Shown here: positions 45,205 through 55,292 of the stretch, piece after piece | Position numbering within the stretch: position 1 is the first letter of the stretch | Layout of the letters: every line of letters begins with the position of its first letter | Origin: Bibersteinia trehalosi | Lineage (GTDB): Bacteria; Pseudomonadota; Gammaproteobacteria; Enterobacterales; Pasteurellaceae | Reading direction: 5' to 3' | DNA length: 64,000 nt | Assembly: GCF_004346205.1 (NCBI RefSeq) | Contig: NZ_SMAM01000005.1 | Span: 1-64,000, forward strand | The notes under the pieces: model-generated | Told to the model about the DNA's origin: nothing | Database searches by the model: none | What the model saw: the letters and a program-made list of their open reading frames with translations, nothing else | Position numbers and translations under genes: made by a program

Positions 45205-46152
45205 ATGCACACAGGAATAGAAAATATCCTAAAAAATACCCCTCTGCCCGTTGCTGGTCTTGCATTTGGTTTAACCGCTTTAGGCGGACTATTTGCTGAA
45301 TTAGGTCAAGGCTTTTGGGCTATGCCATTATTTGGCATGCTTGGCTTTGCGGTGTTGCTAATTGCTTTACTTAAAATTTACTATTTTCCACAAGTGGCGA
45401 AAGCAAATTTAAATCACCCAATTCAAGCAGCTGTTGTGCCAGTGATCCCTTTTACAATAATGCTTGATGCGAGTTATCTATCGTCGTCTTATCCAACATT
45501 AGCGCTTGGTTTGTGGCTCATCTCCTGCGTTGCAACACTAGTTTATGTGAGTTGGTTTGTCTGGAGATATCTTTTACATTTTCAACTAAAAAATGTATTT
45601 GCCGCATTTTTTATTCCTTTTGTTGGTTTTTGTGTGCCAGTGATGACTTCACACCATCTTGCTGAACACTATCCGATGCTTGAAACTTGGCGCTATGCAT
45701 TATTTAATTTTTCTGCCGCTGCATTTATCGTAATGTTTGGGCTTATATCGCTACGCTACTGGAAATTGCCTGTTGATGAACTTCCAGCCAAGCCGGTATT
45801 TGCTATCTACACCGCGCCATTGGCGATGTTGATTGTGGGTTATATCCGCTTGCCATTAGCACACTCCACAATATATTTGAACCTAGCCTTATTACTTTCT
45901 CAAGCACTCTTTTTCATCGTATTAAATCAAGTACCACACTTCTTAAAAAATGGCTTTTTTCCAAGTTATGCTGCATTAACGTTTCCATTCATTATTAGCG
46001 CCAATAGTCTTTGGGAAAGTTTGTCTCTCTTTGGCAATTCAGCCTTTTTAACCGCATTAGCTTGGCTAGAAAGTTTATTCGCGATCATAATGACGCTATT
46101 TGTTTTTTATAAATATCTTAAATTTTTACAAAAAACCGCCAAAGGAGTATGA
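45205..46152 (+). CDS. TDT family transporter (TehA/SSU1-like)
   Basis: A 315-residue membrane protein with about ten helices, of the tellurite-resistance/dicarboxylate (TDT) family that includes TehA, plant SLAC1 anion channels and the yeast sulfite exporter SSU1. LPVAGLAFGLTALGGLFAELG at the start is typical. Given its place after SQR and rhodanese genes, sulfite or another sulfur-oxyanion is a plausible substrate; this is inference. It is not beside tehB, which lies at 58.6 kb. Confidence 0.8.
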   Translation: MHTGIENILKNTPLPVAGLAFGLTALGGLFAELGQGFWAMPLFGMLGFAVLLIALLKIYYFPQVAKANLNHPIQAAVVPVIPFTIMLDASYLSSSYPTLALGLWLISCVATLVYVSWFVWRYLLHFQLKNVFAAFFIPFVGFCVPVMTSHHLAEHYPMLETWRYALFNFSAAAFIVMFGLISLRYWKLPVDELPAKPVFAIYTAPLAMLIVGYIRLPLAHSTIYLNLALLLSQALFFIVLNQVPHFLKNGFFPSYAALTFPFIISANSLWESLSLFGNSAFLTALAWLESLFAIIMTLFVFYKYLKFLQKTAKGV

Positions 46153-46185
46153 TAAAATAGCTCTTTATATGGTGGGAAACAAAAA

Positions 46186-46473
46186 ATGGAAGATATGTTC
46201 TCAAAATGTGGTGAGGCCACCACATTCTTAAAATTATTAGCGAACCCAAATCGACTTATGGTGCTCTGCTCATTGCTAGAACGCCGTTATAACGTGACTG
46301 AGCTAAGCCAAAAACTTAATATTCCGCAAGCCGCTTTGTCGAATCAGCTGACAATTTTACGCGAAGCTGGGCTGGTAGATTGTGAAATTAAGCATCGAGA
46401 ACGGCTCTATTTCATTACTGATCCTCGAGCTGAAAAAATGCTCCACGTACTTCATGAGTTTTTTTGCGAATAA
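46186..46473 (+). CDS. ArsR family repressor, persulfide-sensor type
   Basis: A 95-residue winged-helix regulator. The recognition helix reads IPQAALSNQLTILREAGL (46-63). C28 in RLMVLCSLLE and C94 in HEFFCE occupy the positions used by BigR/SqrR for a reversible persulfide (tetrasulfide) bridge; C8 and C66 are extra. No metal-binding CxC of ArsR/SmtB type is seen. As last gene of the sulfide module, with a palindrome at the first gene's promoter, it probably represses its own operon until persulfides form. Confidence 0.85.
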   Translation: MEDMFSKCGEATTFLKLLANPNRLMVLCSLLERRYNVTELSQKLNIPQAALSNQLTILREAGLVDCEIKHRERLYFITDPRAEKMLHVLHEFFCE

Positions 46474-46486
46474 TCCATCACTCACC

Positions 46487-46533
46487 ACAAGCGGTATGTT
46501 TTTGCAATTTTTCTGCAAAAATGCACCGCTTGT
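46487..46533 (+). terminator. Terminator-like paired uptake sequences
   Basis: ACAAGCGGT (46487-46495) and ACCGCTTGT (46525-46533) are inverted, and an inner pair TTTTTGCA (46499-46506) / TGCAAAAA (46514-46521) extends the stem past a three-base mismatch. It follows the ArsR gene stop by 14 bases. T residues after it are few, so termination may be modest. Confidence 0.6.
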
Positions 46534-46597
46534 TGCCTTTTGCCCAAGCCTGTTTAAGCGTATAATTCCAAGCCAATGTTATTAAAGGGAAATTGCT

Positions 46598-47224
46598 ATG
46601 AGCCGAGCCCAGCTGTTTTATATTCATCCAGAAAATCCACAACCTCGTTTGATTAATCAAGCAGTGGAAATTATTAGAAAAGGTGGTGTAATTGTTTATC
46701 CGACAGATTCTGGCTATGCGTTAGGTTGTGGTATTGGTGATAAGCATGCAATGGATCGAATTGTTGCTATTCGTAAGTTGCCTGAGAATCATAATTTTAC
46801 CTTGGTATGTAGCGATCTCTCTGAAATTGCTACCTACGCGATGGTAAATAACCAAGTCTATCGTTTGATTAAAAATAACGTACCAAATCCGTATACATTT
46901 ATTCTTCCGGCGACTAAAGAGCTACCTCGTCGCCTCATGACGAAACGTAAAACTATCGGGTTACGCGTACCTGATAATGCGATTGCATTATCACTGCTCC
47001 AAACATTGGGTGAACCTATTCTATCTTGTTCATTAATGTTACCTAATGTGGAAGATCGTACGCTTTCTGATCCTGATGAAATCCACGATTTATTAGCTCA
47101 TCAAGTAGAATTGGTTATTCATGGTGGTTATTTAGGGGAATCTCCTACAACTGTGATTGATTTAAGCGAAGATAATCCACGTCTTATTCGTCAAGGCTCA
47201 GGGGATCCTTCACCCTTTCAATAA
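46598..47224 (+). CDS. yciO: YciO-type Sua5/YrdC domain protein
   Basis: A 208-residue protein with the YrdC fold that binds RNA and ATP-like ligands. IIRKGGVIVYPTDSGYALGCGIG (24-46) and the SPTTVIDLSEDNPRLIRQGSGDPSPF tail are typical of YciO rather than TsaC. YciO is a paralogue of the threonylcarbamoyl-AMP synthase; activity is weak or unclear. It precedes rluB, as in E. coli, where yciO and rluB are close. Ribosome site AAGGGAAA. Confidence 0.88.
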   Translation: MSRAQLFYIHPENPQPRLINQAVEIIRKGGVIVYPTDSGYALGCGIGDKHAMDRIVAIRKLPENHNFTLVCSDLSEIATYAMVNNQVYRLIKNNVPNPYTFILPATKELPRRLMTKRKTIGLRVPDNAIALSLLQTLGEPILSCSLMLPNVEDRTLSDPDEIHDLLAHQVELVIHGGYLGESPTTVIDLSEDNPRLIRQGSGDPSPFQ

Positions 47225-47231
47225 ATTTATA

Positions 47232-47290
47232 GGTCGTTGAGCTTGTCTAAACGCTCTTCTTTAACATTGATGGCTTCGACAAGCTCAGCC
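47232..47290. repeat. Inverted repeat TGAGCTTGTC/GACAAGCTCA
   Basis: GGTCGTTGAGCTTGTC and GACAAGCTCAGCC: perfect core arms at 47238-47247 and 47278-47287, with partial matches beyond, and a 30-nt loop. It sits between yciO and rluB. The string resembles short dispersed palindromes seen in several bacterial genomes. No T run. Confidence 0.7.
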
Positions 47291-47332
47291 ATCAGCTATT
47301 CGACGCTTGTGAAAGCGACAAAGGAACTTTAA

Positions 47333-48328
47333 ATGACAACATTTCGTAAACCCAGCCAATCAGGCAGCAACAAGCGCTCTGATTCTGAGAAAAAAATGCA
47401 AAAACCTATGCGTCCATTTGCTCCGAAAAAAACGGTAAAGCCAATAGAAAAATCACCTGTTGAACAAAACAAAAAGGTGAAAGTACTTGGTGAAAAACTG
47501 CAAAAAATTCTCGCCAATGCCGGCAAGGGTTCGCGCCGTGAATTAGAAGAAGTAATTGCCGCAGGACGCGTTAGTGTTGATGGTAAAATTGCCCAGCTTG
47601 GTGACCGTGTCCAAGTGAATGCCAATACCAAAATTCGGATTGATGGGCATTTAGTCAGTTTAACCCCTGCCCAAAAAGAGATCTGCCGAGTATTAATGTA
47701 CTATAAGCCAGAAGGTGAACTTTGTACACGCTCAGACCCTGAAGGTCGTGCAACTGTTTTCGACCGCTTACCACGTCTAAACGGCGCAAGATGGATTGCA
47801 GTAGGGCGCTTAGATATCAATACTTCTGGCCTATTACTTTTTACCACTGATGGTGAACTTGCTAATCGTTTAATGCATCCAAGCCGCGAAGTAGAACGTG
47901 AATACTCTGTTCGAGTGTTTGGCGAAGTGGATGAAGCAATGTTACAGCGCTTACGCAAAGGCGTGCAATTGGAAGATGGACCAGCGAATTTCAAGCAAAT
48001 TAAAGCTGTGGGAGGAACAGGTTTGAATCAATGGTTTGACGTCACGCTAACCGAAGGTCGCAACCGTGAAGTACGCCGCTTATGGGAAAGCCAAGGTATT
48101 CAAGTCAGTCGCTTAATTCGTATTCGCTATGGCAATATCAAATTAGAAAAAACGCTACCTCGAGGTGGTTGGGAAGAAATGCCATTAGAGCAAGTAAACT
48201 ATCTGCGTGATTTAGTTGGTTTGAAACCCGAAACAGAAACGAAACTGGATGTGCGAAATCGACGCCGTACCAGTACTAGACAAATCCGCAAAGCAGTGAA
48301 ACAACATTCAAAATATCGCAAAGCATAA
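47333..48328 (+). CDS. rluB: 23S rRNA pseudouridine synthase B
   Basis: Makes pseudouridine in 23S rRNA (position 2605 in E. coli numbering). A 331-residue protein: basic tail (1-50), S4 RNA-binding domain (about 52-105, [21 protein letters not shown]) and the catalytic domain with [27 protein letters not shown] (Asp nucleophile) and [18 protein letters not shown] basic C-terminal extension follows. ATG 47333 is preceded by AAGGAAC. Confidence 0.95.
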   Translation: MTTFRKPSQSGSNKRSDSEKKMQKPMRPFAPKKTVKPIEKSPVEQNKKVKVLGEKLQKILANAGKGSRRELEEVIAAGRVSVDGKIAQLGDRVQVNANTKIRIDGHLVSLTPAQKEICRVLMYYKPEGELCTRSDPEGRATVFDRLPRLNGARWIAVGRLDINTSGLLLFTTDGELANRLMHPSREVEREYSVRVFGEVDEAMLQRLRKGVQLEDGPANFKQIKAVGGTGLNQWFDVTLTEGRNREVRRLWESQGIQVSRLIRIRYGNIKLEKTLPRGGWEEMPLEQVNYLRDLVGLKPETETKLDVRNRRRTSTRQIRKAVKQHSKYRKA

Positions 48329-48388
48329 TAATAAAAAGCGTAAATTAATTTTAGCTGCCGCTGAGAATTCACGACAGTTACTAAAATA

Positions 48389-48412
48389 GAGTGGGCAAAT
48401 ATGCCCACTTTA
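48389..48412 (+). terminator. Hairpin between rluB and bioB
   Basis: AGTGGGCA and TGCCCACT flank an AATA loop (about 48390-48409), followed by TTAATTT. It is a probable rluB terminator, and it argues against bioB starting at the ATG at 48391. Confidence 0.7.
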
Positions 48413-48444
48413 ATTTATCGGCCAACATGCAAAAAGGAGAGACT

Positions 48445-49437
48445 GTGACAATTTTTAATCTGCATCTTAAAGCTAAAAATGAGCTAACACAGCACCCCAC
48501 CGTACAATATTGGCGTAAATGCCAAGTCGAAGAACTCTTTTCCATGCCCTTTATGGAGCTCATCTTTAAAGCGGCACAAATTCACCGAGAACACTTTAAT
48601 CCACGAGAAATTCAACTTTCTACACTACTTTCAATTAAAACCGGTGGTTGCCCTGAAGATTGTGAATACTGTCCACAATCCGCACGTTATGACACAGGAT
48701 TGGCTCGTCAAACGATGCTTTGTATTGAAGAGATTGTTGAAAAAGCGAAAATAGCAAAAGCTCGGGGCGCAAACCGCTTCTGTATGGGGGCTGCATGGCG
48801 GGGGCCAAAGCCAAAGGACATTGAAACTGTCTCTCAAATTATTACTGCGGTAAAAGCGTTAGGGTTAGAAACCTGTGGCACATTTGGCATGCTAGAAGCA
48901 GGAATGGCAGAAGATTTGAAAGCCGCAGGGCTAGATTACTATAACCACAATTTAGACACGGATCCTGCTCGTTATCATAAAATTGTCCACACTCGTAACC
49001 ACGATGACCGCATGGATACACTTGGTAAGGTTCGTAATGCTGGACTAAAAGTCTGCTGTGGCGGCATCATTGGCATGAATGAAACCCGTGCTGAACGAGC
49101 AGGTTTAATTGCTAGTCTTGCTAATCTTGATCCACAGCCTGAAAGTGTCCCCATTAACCAATTAGTTAAAGTAGAAGGCACGCCACTAGCCAATGCAGAA
49201 ACACTGGATTGGACAGAATTTGTTCGCACTATTGCGGTTGCACGTATCACAATGCCGAAAAGCTATGTACGTCTATCTGCAGGAAGAAGTGATATGCCAG
49301 AGGCCATGCAAGCACTCTGTTTTATGGCTGGTGCAAATTCTATTTTTTATGGAGATAAGCTGCTCACTACAGAAAATCCAGAAGAAGATCGTGATCAGTT
49401 ATTAATGAACAAACTTGATCTTTATCCACAAAATTAA
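48445..49437 (+). CDS. bioB: Biotin synthase
   Basis: Radical SAM enzyme that inserts sulfur into dethiobiotin. I choose GTG 48445, five bases after AAGGAG, giving 330 residues; in-frame ATGs upstream lie in or near a terminator hairpin and lack ribosome sites. Cluster motif C69, C73, C76 ([13 protein letters not shown]). The YNHNLDTDP and [17 protein letters not shown] motifs and the [2Fe-2S] Arg region ([10 protein letters not shown]) are intact. Other bio genes are not adjacent, as is common in Pasteurellaceae. Confidence 0.95.
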   Translation: MTIFNLHLKAKNELTQHPTVQYWRKCQVEELFSMPFMELIFKAAQIHREHFNPREIQLSTLLSIKTGGCPEDCEYCPQSARYDTGLARQTMLCIEEIVEKAKIAKARGANRFCMGAAWRGPKPKDIETVSQIITAVKALGLETCGTFGMLEAGMAEDLKAAGLDYYNHNLDTDPARYHKIVHTRNHDDRMDTLGKVRNAGLKVCCGGIIGMNETRAERAGLIASLANLDPQPESVPINQLVKVEGTPLANAETLDWTEFVRTIAVARITMPKSYVRLSAGRSDMPEAMQALCFMAGANSIFYGDKLLTTENPEEDRDQLLMNKLDLYPQN

Positions 49438-49451
49438 CTCATCTATATAAT

Positions 49452-49483
49452 AAAGCACGAAGCATCACAATGCTTCGTACTTT
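49452..49483. terminator. Bidirectional terminator, bioB and FAD gene
   Basis: AAAGCACGAAGCAT (49452-49465) and ATGCTTCGTACTTT (49470-49483) pair with a single mismatch and a CACA loop. It lies between the two converging genes. Confidence 0.8.
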
Positions 49484-49484
49484 A

Positions 49485-50783
49485 TTAACGATATTTATCC
49501 AAAAATTTATAATATTGAATACCGAGTCTAACCGCCATTTTTTTTACTAAACGCCCACCAAAAAAACTAGGGACTTTTAATTGCTCAAAAACGGCAAGAC
49601 GCTCCTTATTACCTTGAATGGCTTCCGCAATAATCCGTCCTGCTAGCCCTGTTAAAGCAACGCCATGTCCAGAAAACCCTTGGGCAAAATAAATATTTGG
49701 TTGAATTTCTCCAAAATGAGGGGCTGCATTTAGCGTCATATCAATAGGTCCTCCCCAGCCATATTCAATTTTAACTTTTTCAAGCTGTGGAAATACTTCA
49801 AGCATATTACGACGCATTTTAGCGACCATATCGACATTGCTGCTTGAATCACTGCCAAACAGCAAACGGTTATCAGCAGTTAAACGATAATAATCCAGCA
49901 AAATATTATTGTCACAAACCGACATCCCATTATTAATCAAACTTGCTGCAATTTTTGGCTCTAAACGCTCCGTGGCAATAATAAAGCTCTCTACAGGTAA
50001 GATCTTACGAGGTAAATTAAAACTGATCCGTTTATTTTGCTTAGCATCAATATAAGCATTGGTAGCAAGCACGATAGATTGTGCTTTAACTTGCCCTTCT
50101 GGCGTAAAAATGATTGTGTGTTGAGCCTGATTATTCAAATCAATCGCTGGGCTATGTTCATAAATTTTTACTCCAAGTGATAAACAAGCTTGTGCCAATC
50201 CTAAGCAGTAGTTTAATGGATGAAGATGACCAGATTGACTATCATAAAGCCCTCCCACATAAATTTCACTGCCAAGATATTGTTGTAACTGGGCTTTATC
50301 CCACAATTGCATATGTGAATAGCCAAAGTGTTCTCGGCTTGCTCGCTCTATAGCAACTAAGTCTTCCATACGGCGATGGTTTAATGCCAAGGTTGCATAA
50401 CCTTTTTTCCAATCACATTGAATATTATACTTATTGACACGCTCATCAATGATCGCTATCGCCTCAAGCGACATCTCCCATAATTTACGAGCTTGCTCAA
50501 AGCCGACCTGCTCAATGTACTCATCAATACCATCTTCAAAACCGTTAATCGCCTGTCCACCGTTTCGACCTGAAGCCCCAAAGCCAACCCTCGCACCTTC
50601 TAGAACCACAACACTTTTGCCTTGTTCTGCAAGTTCTAAAGCGGTTGAAAGTCCAAGAAAACCTGCACCAATAATACAAACATCGGCAGTTATTTTTTCT
50701 GTTAAACTTGGTAGGGTAAAATGGATATTACGCGTTTCTGAGTAATAGGTACGAAAATGTTCTTGATGAGCAAAGGTAAGCAT
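49485..50783 (-). CDS. FAD-dependent amine oxidoreductase (PuuB-like)
   Basis: A 432-residue DAO-family flavoprotein. The FAD motif [21 protein letters not shown] (35-55), [11 protein letters not shown] and the C-terminal [23 protein letters not shown] fit gamma-glutamylputrescine oxidoreductase (PuuB) and related enzymes. No other puu gene is near, so the amine substrate is uncertain. It is the last gene of the minus-strand block after the three tRNA genes. Confidence 0.82.
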   Translation of the reverse strand: MLTFAHQEHFRTYYSETRNIHFTLPSLTEKITADVCIIGAGFLGLSTALELAEQGKSVVVLEGARVGFGASGRNGGQAINGFEDGIDEYIEQVGFEQARKLWEMSLEAIAIIDERVNKYNIQCDWKKGYATLALNHRRMEDLVAIERASREHFGYSHMQLWDKAQLQQYLGSEIYVGGLYDSQSGHLHPLNYCLGLAQACLSLGVKIYEHSPAIDLNNQAQHTIIFTPEGQVKAQSIVLATNAYIDAKQNKRISFNLPRKILPVESFIIATERLEPKIAASLINNGMSVCDNNILLDYYRLTADNRLLFGSDSSSNVDMVAKMRRNMLEVFPQLEKVKIEYGWGGPIDMTLNAAPHFGEIQPNIYFAQGFSGHGVALTGLAGRIIAEAIQGNKERLAVFEQLKVPSFFGGRLVKKMAVRLGIQYYKFLDKYR

Positions 50784-50833
50784 AAAAGCCCAATTGAATC
50801 TAAATATTGAAGAAAATAAGAACTTAAGTGAAA

Positions 50834-50910
50834 TGGCGCACCCGAGAGGATTCGAACCTCTGACCGCTCGGTTCGTAGCCGAGTACTCTATCCAGCTGAG
50901 CTACGGGTGC
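50834..50910 (-). tRNA. tRNA-Arg (ACG), copy 1
   Basis: 77 nt on the minus strand, GCACCCGTAGCTCAGCTGG to an encoded CCA. Acceptor stem GCACCCG/CGGGTGC, D-loop, anticodon loop CTACGAA (ACG), T-loop GGTTCGAATCC. Identical to the next copy. Confidence 0.97.
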
Positions 50911-50975
50911 ATGTTTGAAATATTGTGAGAATTTAGTTTATCAGCGACCATTTTATTCTAGAGTATTAAATAAAA

Positions 50976-51052
50976 TGGCGCACCCGAGAGGATTCGAACC
51001 TCTGACCGCTCGGTTCGTAGCCGAGTACTCTATCCAGCTGAGCTACGGGTGC
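50976..51052 (-). tRNA. tRNA-Arg (ACG), copy 2
   Basis: Same 77-nt sequence as copy 1, 65 bp away, anticodon ACG, CCA encoded. Tandem duplication is common for this high-use tRNA. Confidence 0.97.
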
Positions 51053-51065
51053 GTGATAAAGTAAA

Positions 51066-51160
51066 TGGCGGTGAGAGAGGGATTCGAACCCTCGATAGAG
51101 CTTTTTAACCCTATACTCCCTTAGCAGGGGAGCGCCTTCAGCCTGCTCGGCCATCTCACC
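51066..51160 (-). tRNA. tRNA-Ser (GCT)
   Basis: 95 nt with a long variable arm, GGTGAGATGGCCGAGC at the 5' end and encoded CCA. Anticodon loop CTGCTAA (GCT) reads AGC and AGU. First of three tRNA genes on the minus strand. Confidence 0.96.
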
Positions 51161-51284
51161 ACTCACTGTGTCTGTGGCGTGCATATTACTAGGTTCTGAA
51201 AATATGTCAAATTTTTTTTTATGAAAAATAAATGGTTGTCGAGTTAGTAGGCGATATGTTTAATTTTCTTTCACTTTGTACAAA

Positions 51285-51316
51285 ATATAAGAGCGAACTC
51301 TTGTTCGCTCTTATAT
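51285..51316 (-). terminator. yajQ terminator
   Basis: Perfect 14-bp arms ATATAAGAGCGAAC (51285-51298) and GTTCGCTCTTATAT (51303-51316) with a 4-nt TCTT loop. A-rich sequence upstream gives a short T run on the minus strand. Confidence 0.85.
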
Positions 51317-51318
51317 TT

Positions 51319-51819
<501 letters not shown>

Positions 51820-52686
51820 CTAATTTAATTCATTAAATAATTTTCTTGCATTGAGCAAAACAGCCAACGCACCCAAATCGCCAAAGTTTACCACAAATTT
51901 AGCTTGTTCCTGTACTTTTGGCTTGGCGTGTAAGGCAACACCGAGGCTTGCCATTTTCAACATGAGTAAATCATTCGCGCCATCACCTACTGCAACCCAT
52001 TGCTGCTTCGGAATCGAAAATTCGTGCCCTAAGCGTTGCAATGTTTCTGCTTTATATTCCGCATGAACCACTTGACCTAAAAGATTCCCTGTTAATTGAC
52101 CATCAACAATTTCAAGTTTATTGGCCACTGCTTCATCTAAACCATAGTTGGCTTTTAAATAATCCGCAAAATAATCAAAGCCTCCTGAAGCAATTGCAAT
52201 CTTCCAACCATATTTTTTCAATTCTACGATTAGCGTTTCAAAACCATCCATAAGCGGTAGATTTTCACGTACTTTTTGCAAAATCTCCTCAGGAGAATTT
52301 GCTAGTGTGCCAACACGTTTACGCAAACTTTGCTCAAAGTCCAATTCTCCCCGCATTGCTGCTGCAGTAATAGCGGCAACATTTTCGCCGCTTCCTGCCA
52401 GTTTAGCAATTTCATCAATACACTCTATTTTTATTGCGGTAGAATCCATATCCATCACAAGCAGCCCCGGTTGCTCAAGGCTTGGAATAACTTCAAGCAA
52501 ACTATAGTCGGCTCTCAAATGATTAGCCTGCTGCACTGCCTCTGCGTTGAGTTCTCCTGTAAAAAAGGCAATTGAATAATCAAGATAGTGACACAAACCC
52601 AGTAATTGATTTGCAGTTTTTTCAGCAAAATTAACCGCTTGTTGGTTTGTCAGCGTTTTAGCATAAAGAAAAAAGATAGGTTGCAT
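51820..52686 (-). CDS. serB: Phosphoserine phosphatase
   Basis: Final step of serine synthesis. A 288-residue HAD enzyme: nucleophile D79 and acid D81 in VMDMDSTAIK, ASGGFDYF in motif II, and VGDGANDLLML near the C-terminus. The N-terminal 70 residues form a short regulatory-like domain. Divergent from ytjB, the same pairing as in E. coli. Confidence 0.95.
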   Translation of the reverse strand: MQPIFFLYAKTLTNQQAVNFAEKTANQLLGLCHYLDYSIAFFTGELNAEAVQQANHLRADYSLLEVIPSLEQPGLLVMDMDSTAIKIECIDEIAKLAGSGENVAAITAAAMRGELDFEQSLRKRVGTLANSPEEILQKVRENLPLMDGFETLIVELKKYGWKIAIASGGFDYFADYLKANYGLDEAVANKLEIVDGQLTGNLLGQVVHAEYKAETLQRLGHEFSIPKQQWVAVGDGANDLLMLKMASLGVALHAKPKVQEQAKFVVNFGDLGALAVLLNARKLFNELN

Positions 52687-52804
52687 AGATGAGATAAACT
52701 AGAGAAAACAGTGATGAGATGATAAAAAAATAATCGTTATCTGTCTATATTCGTCTCCTTTAACCAGAATATGCTACAATCATGCCCCTACTCTGGGGGA
52801 ATCT

Positions 52805-53461
52805 ATGTATATAAACCGAGAAAAAACCATTAAATTCAGCATAATTGGTTTGGTTTTTGTCTTTTGTTTTGCCATCGTGGCATTGATTTTGAATGGAATT
52901 AATCAATTTAAAGCCGGCTCTCAGCTCGCTACGGTTAATCAAGTGTCACATTTGTCACACCTACTGGTTCGCCAACAAGCCAATCTGTTTTCATTAATCC
53001 TAATGAAAAATGCCCGCCATGAGGAAATTAATGAAGCATTAGAGCATTTTGCTAAAGAAGACTTTGTCATTGATGCAAGTTTATACAGCACTAATGGAAC
53101 ACTTATTGCACAAAGTAGTAACGCATTAAGCTTTAAAGCCTCTGAACTCGCACAAATTAATACCACCCAGCAAATTGTTGAACCGATATTTATTCAACAA
53201 GAATTATCTGGTTTTTTACGCGTAACATTTAACGCAGAATATGGACAAACGACTCGCAATAAAATTAATGCGCTCTTTCATCTCCTTTATGGAGAACTGC
53301 TAATACTCTTTTTAGCCGGCGGATTATTTGTTAGCTGTTTCTATATTTTTCGTCGTAAAAATATCCATATTGTCTACCATAATCGTAAAATACAGCGAGC
53401 GACAGAGAAAAAGCAAACTCAGCGATTCCATTCTCGTCGCCGAGCCTTCGTGCGAAAATAG
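52805..53461 (+). CDS. ytjB: YtjB/Smp-type membrane protein
   Basis: A 218-residue protein with two membrane helices (about 12-35 and 155-180) and an extracytoplasmic middle domain, then a very basic C-terminal tail. It matches YtjB (Smp, AhpA), which in E. coli lies divergent from serB as here. Its role is unclear. The GGGGGA string gives a ribosome site before the ATG. The next gene, infA, takes its promoter from this gene's terminator. Confidence 0.85.
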   Translation: MYINREKTIKFSIIGLVFVFCFAIVALILNGINQFKAGSQLATVNQVSHLSHLLVRQQANLFSLILMKNARHEEINEALEHFAKEDFVIDASLYSTNGTLIAQSSNALSFKASELAQINTTQQIVEPIFIQQELSGFLRVTFNAEYGQTTRNKINALFHLLYGELLILFLAGGLFVSCFYIFRRKNIHIVYHNRKIQRATEKKQTQRFHSRRRAFVRK

Positions 53462-53776
<315 letters not shown>

Positions 53777-53830
53777 TTGATATAACAGCTCGCTCTTGAA
53801 AAAGTGAGCTATAGCCAATAGCTAAAAATA

Positions 53831-53877
53831 AAATGGTTGTGAATCGTTATTGCTAACAGTTCACAACCATTTTTTAT
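53831..53877. terminator. Bidirectional terminator, infA and thrC
   Basis: AAATGGTTGTGAA (53831-53843) pairs with TTCACAACCATTT (53860-53872), with A-rich left and T-rich right flanks. It serves the converging infA and thrC. Confidence 0.9.
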
Positions 53878-53886
53878 TTGCCCAAA

Positions 53887-55170
53887 TTATTTAGCTAAAA
53901 GATAATTGCGCAATGCATTAAAATCTGCCGCCATAATATCTGAAAGCAGAGGCAATTTATTATGTTTATCTAACGCTTCAGGCAGTGGCAACTCAAGCTC
54001 AAGAATACGCTCTACACTTTCTTTAAATTTAGCAGGGTGAGCCGTACAAAGGAAAATACCCGTTTCTCCTTCGTTCAGTTGATTTTTTAATACATCATAA
54101 GCAATCGCACCATGCGGCTCACATAAATAACCTTCTGCATATTGTGCTTTTAATGCCGATTCTGTTTCAACATCGCTTAATGCACCTGAACCTAATTCGC
54201 TCAATGCCCAACCATTACGTTTGAATAGCTCTTCGACACGTGGCCAGTTATTCGGACGGCTTACATCCATGGCATTAGAAAGGGTGGCTACTGTTGCATT
54301 TGGTTGCCATTCACCCGTTGCTAAATAGCGAGGCACAGTATCATTCGCATTGGTTGATGCGATGAAACGTTTAATTGGTAAGCCTAAACTTTTGGCAATT
54401 AAACCTGCAGTTAAGTTACCAAAGTTACCACTCGGCACTGACACTACCACTTCTGAACGTTTTTCTTTCGGCAGTTGTGCGACTGCTTCAAAGTAGTAGC
54501 AGATTTGAGCGAGTAAACGGCTGATATTGATTGAGTTTGCCGAGTTTAAGCCGATTGCTTGGCGAAGCTCCGCATCATCAAAGGCTTGTTTTACTAAGGC
54601 TTGGCACGCATCAAAATCAGATTCAATTGCGACAGTGCGAATGTTACCGCCAAGGGTGCAGAATAATTTTTCTTGTAACGGGCTGATTTTACCTTTTGGA
54701 TAAAGAATCACGACATTGATATTTTCTAAGCCATAAAATGCATGAGCAACCGCTGCACCGGTATCACCTGAAGTTGCCGTTAAAATCGTGATTTTTTCCT
54801 CACCACGCACTGCACTTAACGCTTGTGCCATAAAACGACCACCAAAATCTTTAAAAGCAAGTGTTGGGCCGTGGAATAACTCTAATGCATAGATATTCTC
54901 ATTCACTTTTGCTACAGGGGCAGGGAAGGTGAAGGCATTTTTTACCATCGCATTTAAGGTTTCAGCAGGAATTTCCTCGCCAATTAACGCACCAAGAATT
55001 TTTTGGCTACGCTCAACTAATGGCAACGCTAACAGTTCTTCGATTTCTTGTTCATTGAAAGAAGGGATAGTTTCAGGAAAGAACAAACCTTGATCTTTAC
55101 CTAAACCTTGACGGACAGCTTGAGCAAAATTTACTTGCTCTTCGGGGTGTTTGATGTTGTATAAGTTCAT
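53887..55170 (-). CDS. thrC: Threonine synthase
   Basis: PLP enzyme making threonine from phosphohomoserine. Length 427. The PLP lysine is K107 in LAFKDFGGRF; the phosphate-binding motif is SVPSGNFGNLTAG. It stands alone: thrA and thrB are not upstream, and the gap to the divergent ygfZ is too short for a typical attenuator. Confidence 0.96.
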   Translation of the reverse strand: MNLYNIKHPEEQVNFAQAVRQGLGKDQGLFFPETIPSFNEQEIEELLALPLVERSQKILGALIGEEIPAETLNAMVKNAFTFPAPVAKVNENIYALELFHGPTLAFKDFGGRFMAQALSAVRGEEKITILTATSGDTGAAVAHAFYGLENINVVILYPKGKISPLQEKLFCTLGGNIRTVAIESDFDACQALVKQAFDDAELRQAIGLNSANSINISRLLAQICYYFEAVAQLPKEKRSEVVVSVPSGNFGNLTAGLIAKSLGLPIKRFIASTNANDTVPRYLATGEWQPNATVATLSNAMDVSRPNNWPRVEELFKRNGWALSELGSGALSDVETESALKAQYAEGYLCEPHGAIAYDVLKNQLNEGETGIFLCTAHPAKFKESVERILELELPLPEALDKHNKLPLLSDIMAADFNALRNYLLAK

Positions 55171-55292
55171 TTTATTATCCTATCGGAAATGCAAAAAACG
55201 CATTGATTGTAGCGGTTCGCTTTCGTTAGTCAATGCAAAAAAACGATTTTAGCGGTATGATGAGCAACATTTTTTATCACAGAGAAAAACAG

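Noticed and set aside
48391..48444. bioB start at ATG 48391
   Set aside because: That ATG lies in a terminator hairpin and has no ribosome site; GTG 48445 after AAGGAG gives the normal BioB start.
50966..51184. 72-residue reading frame over the tRNA genes
   Set aside because: It is a chance frame across tRNA-Arg and tRNA-Ser, whose full structures are clear.
55171..55292. Threonine attenuator before thrC
   Set aside because: The spacer is short and has no Thr-rich leader peptide or terminator stem.
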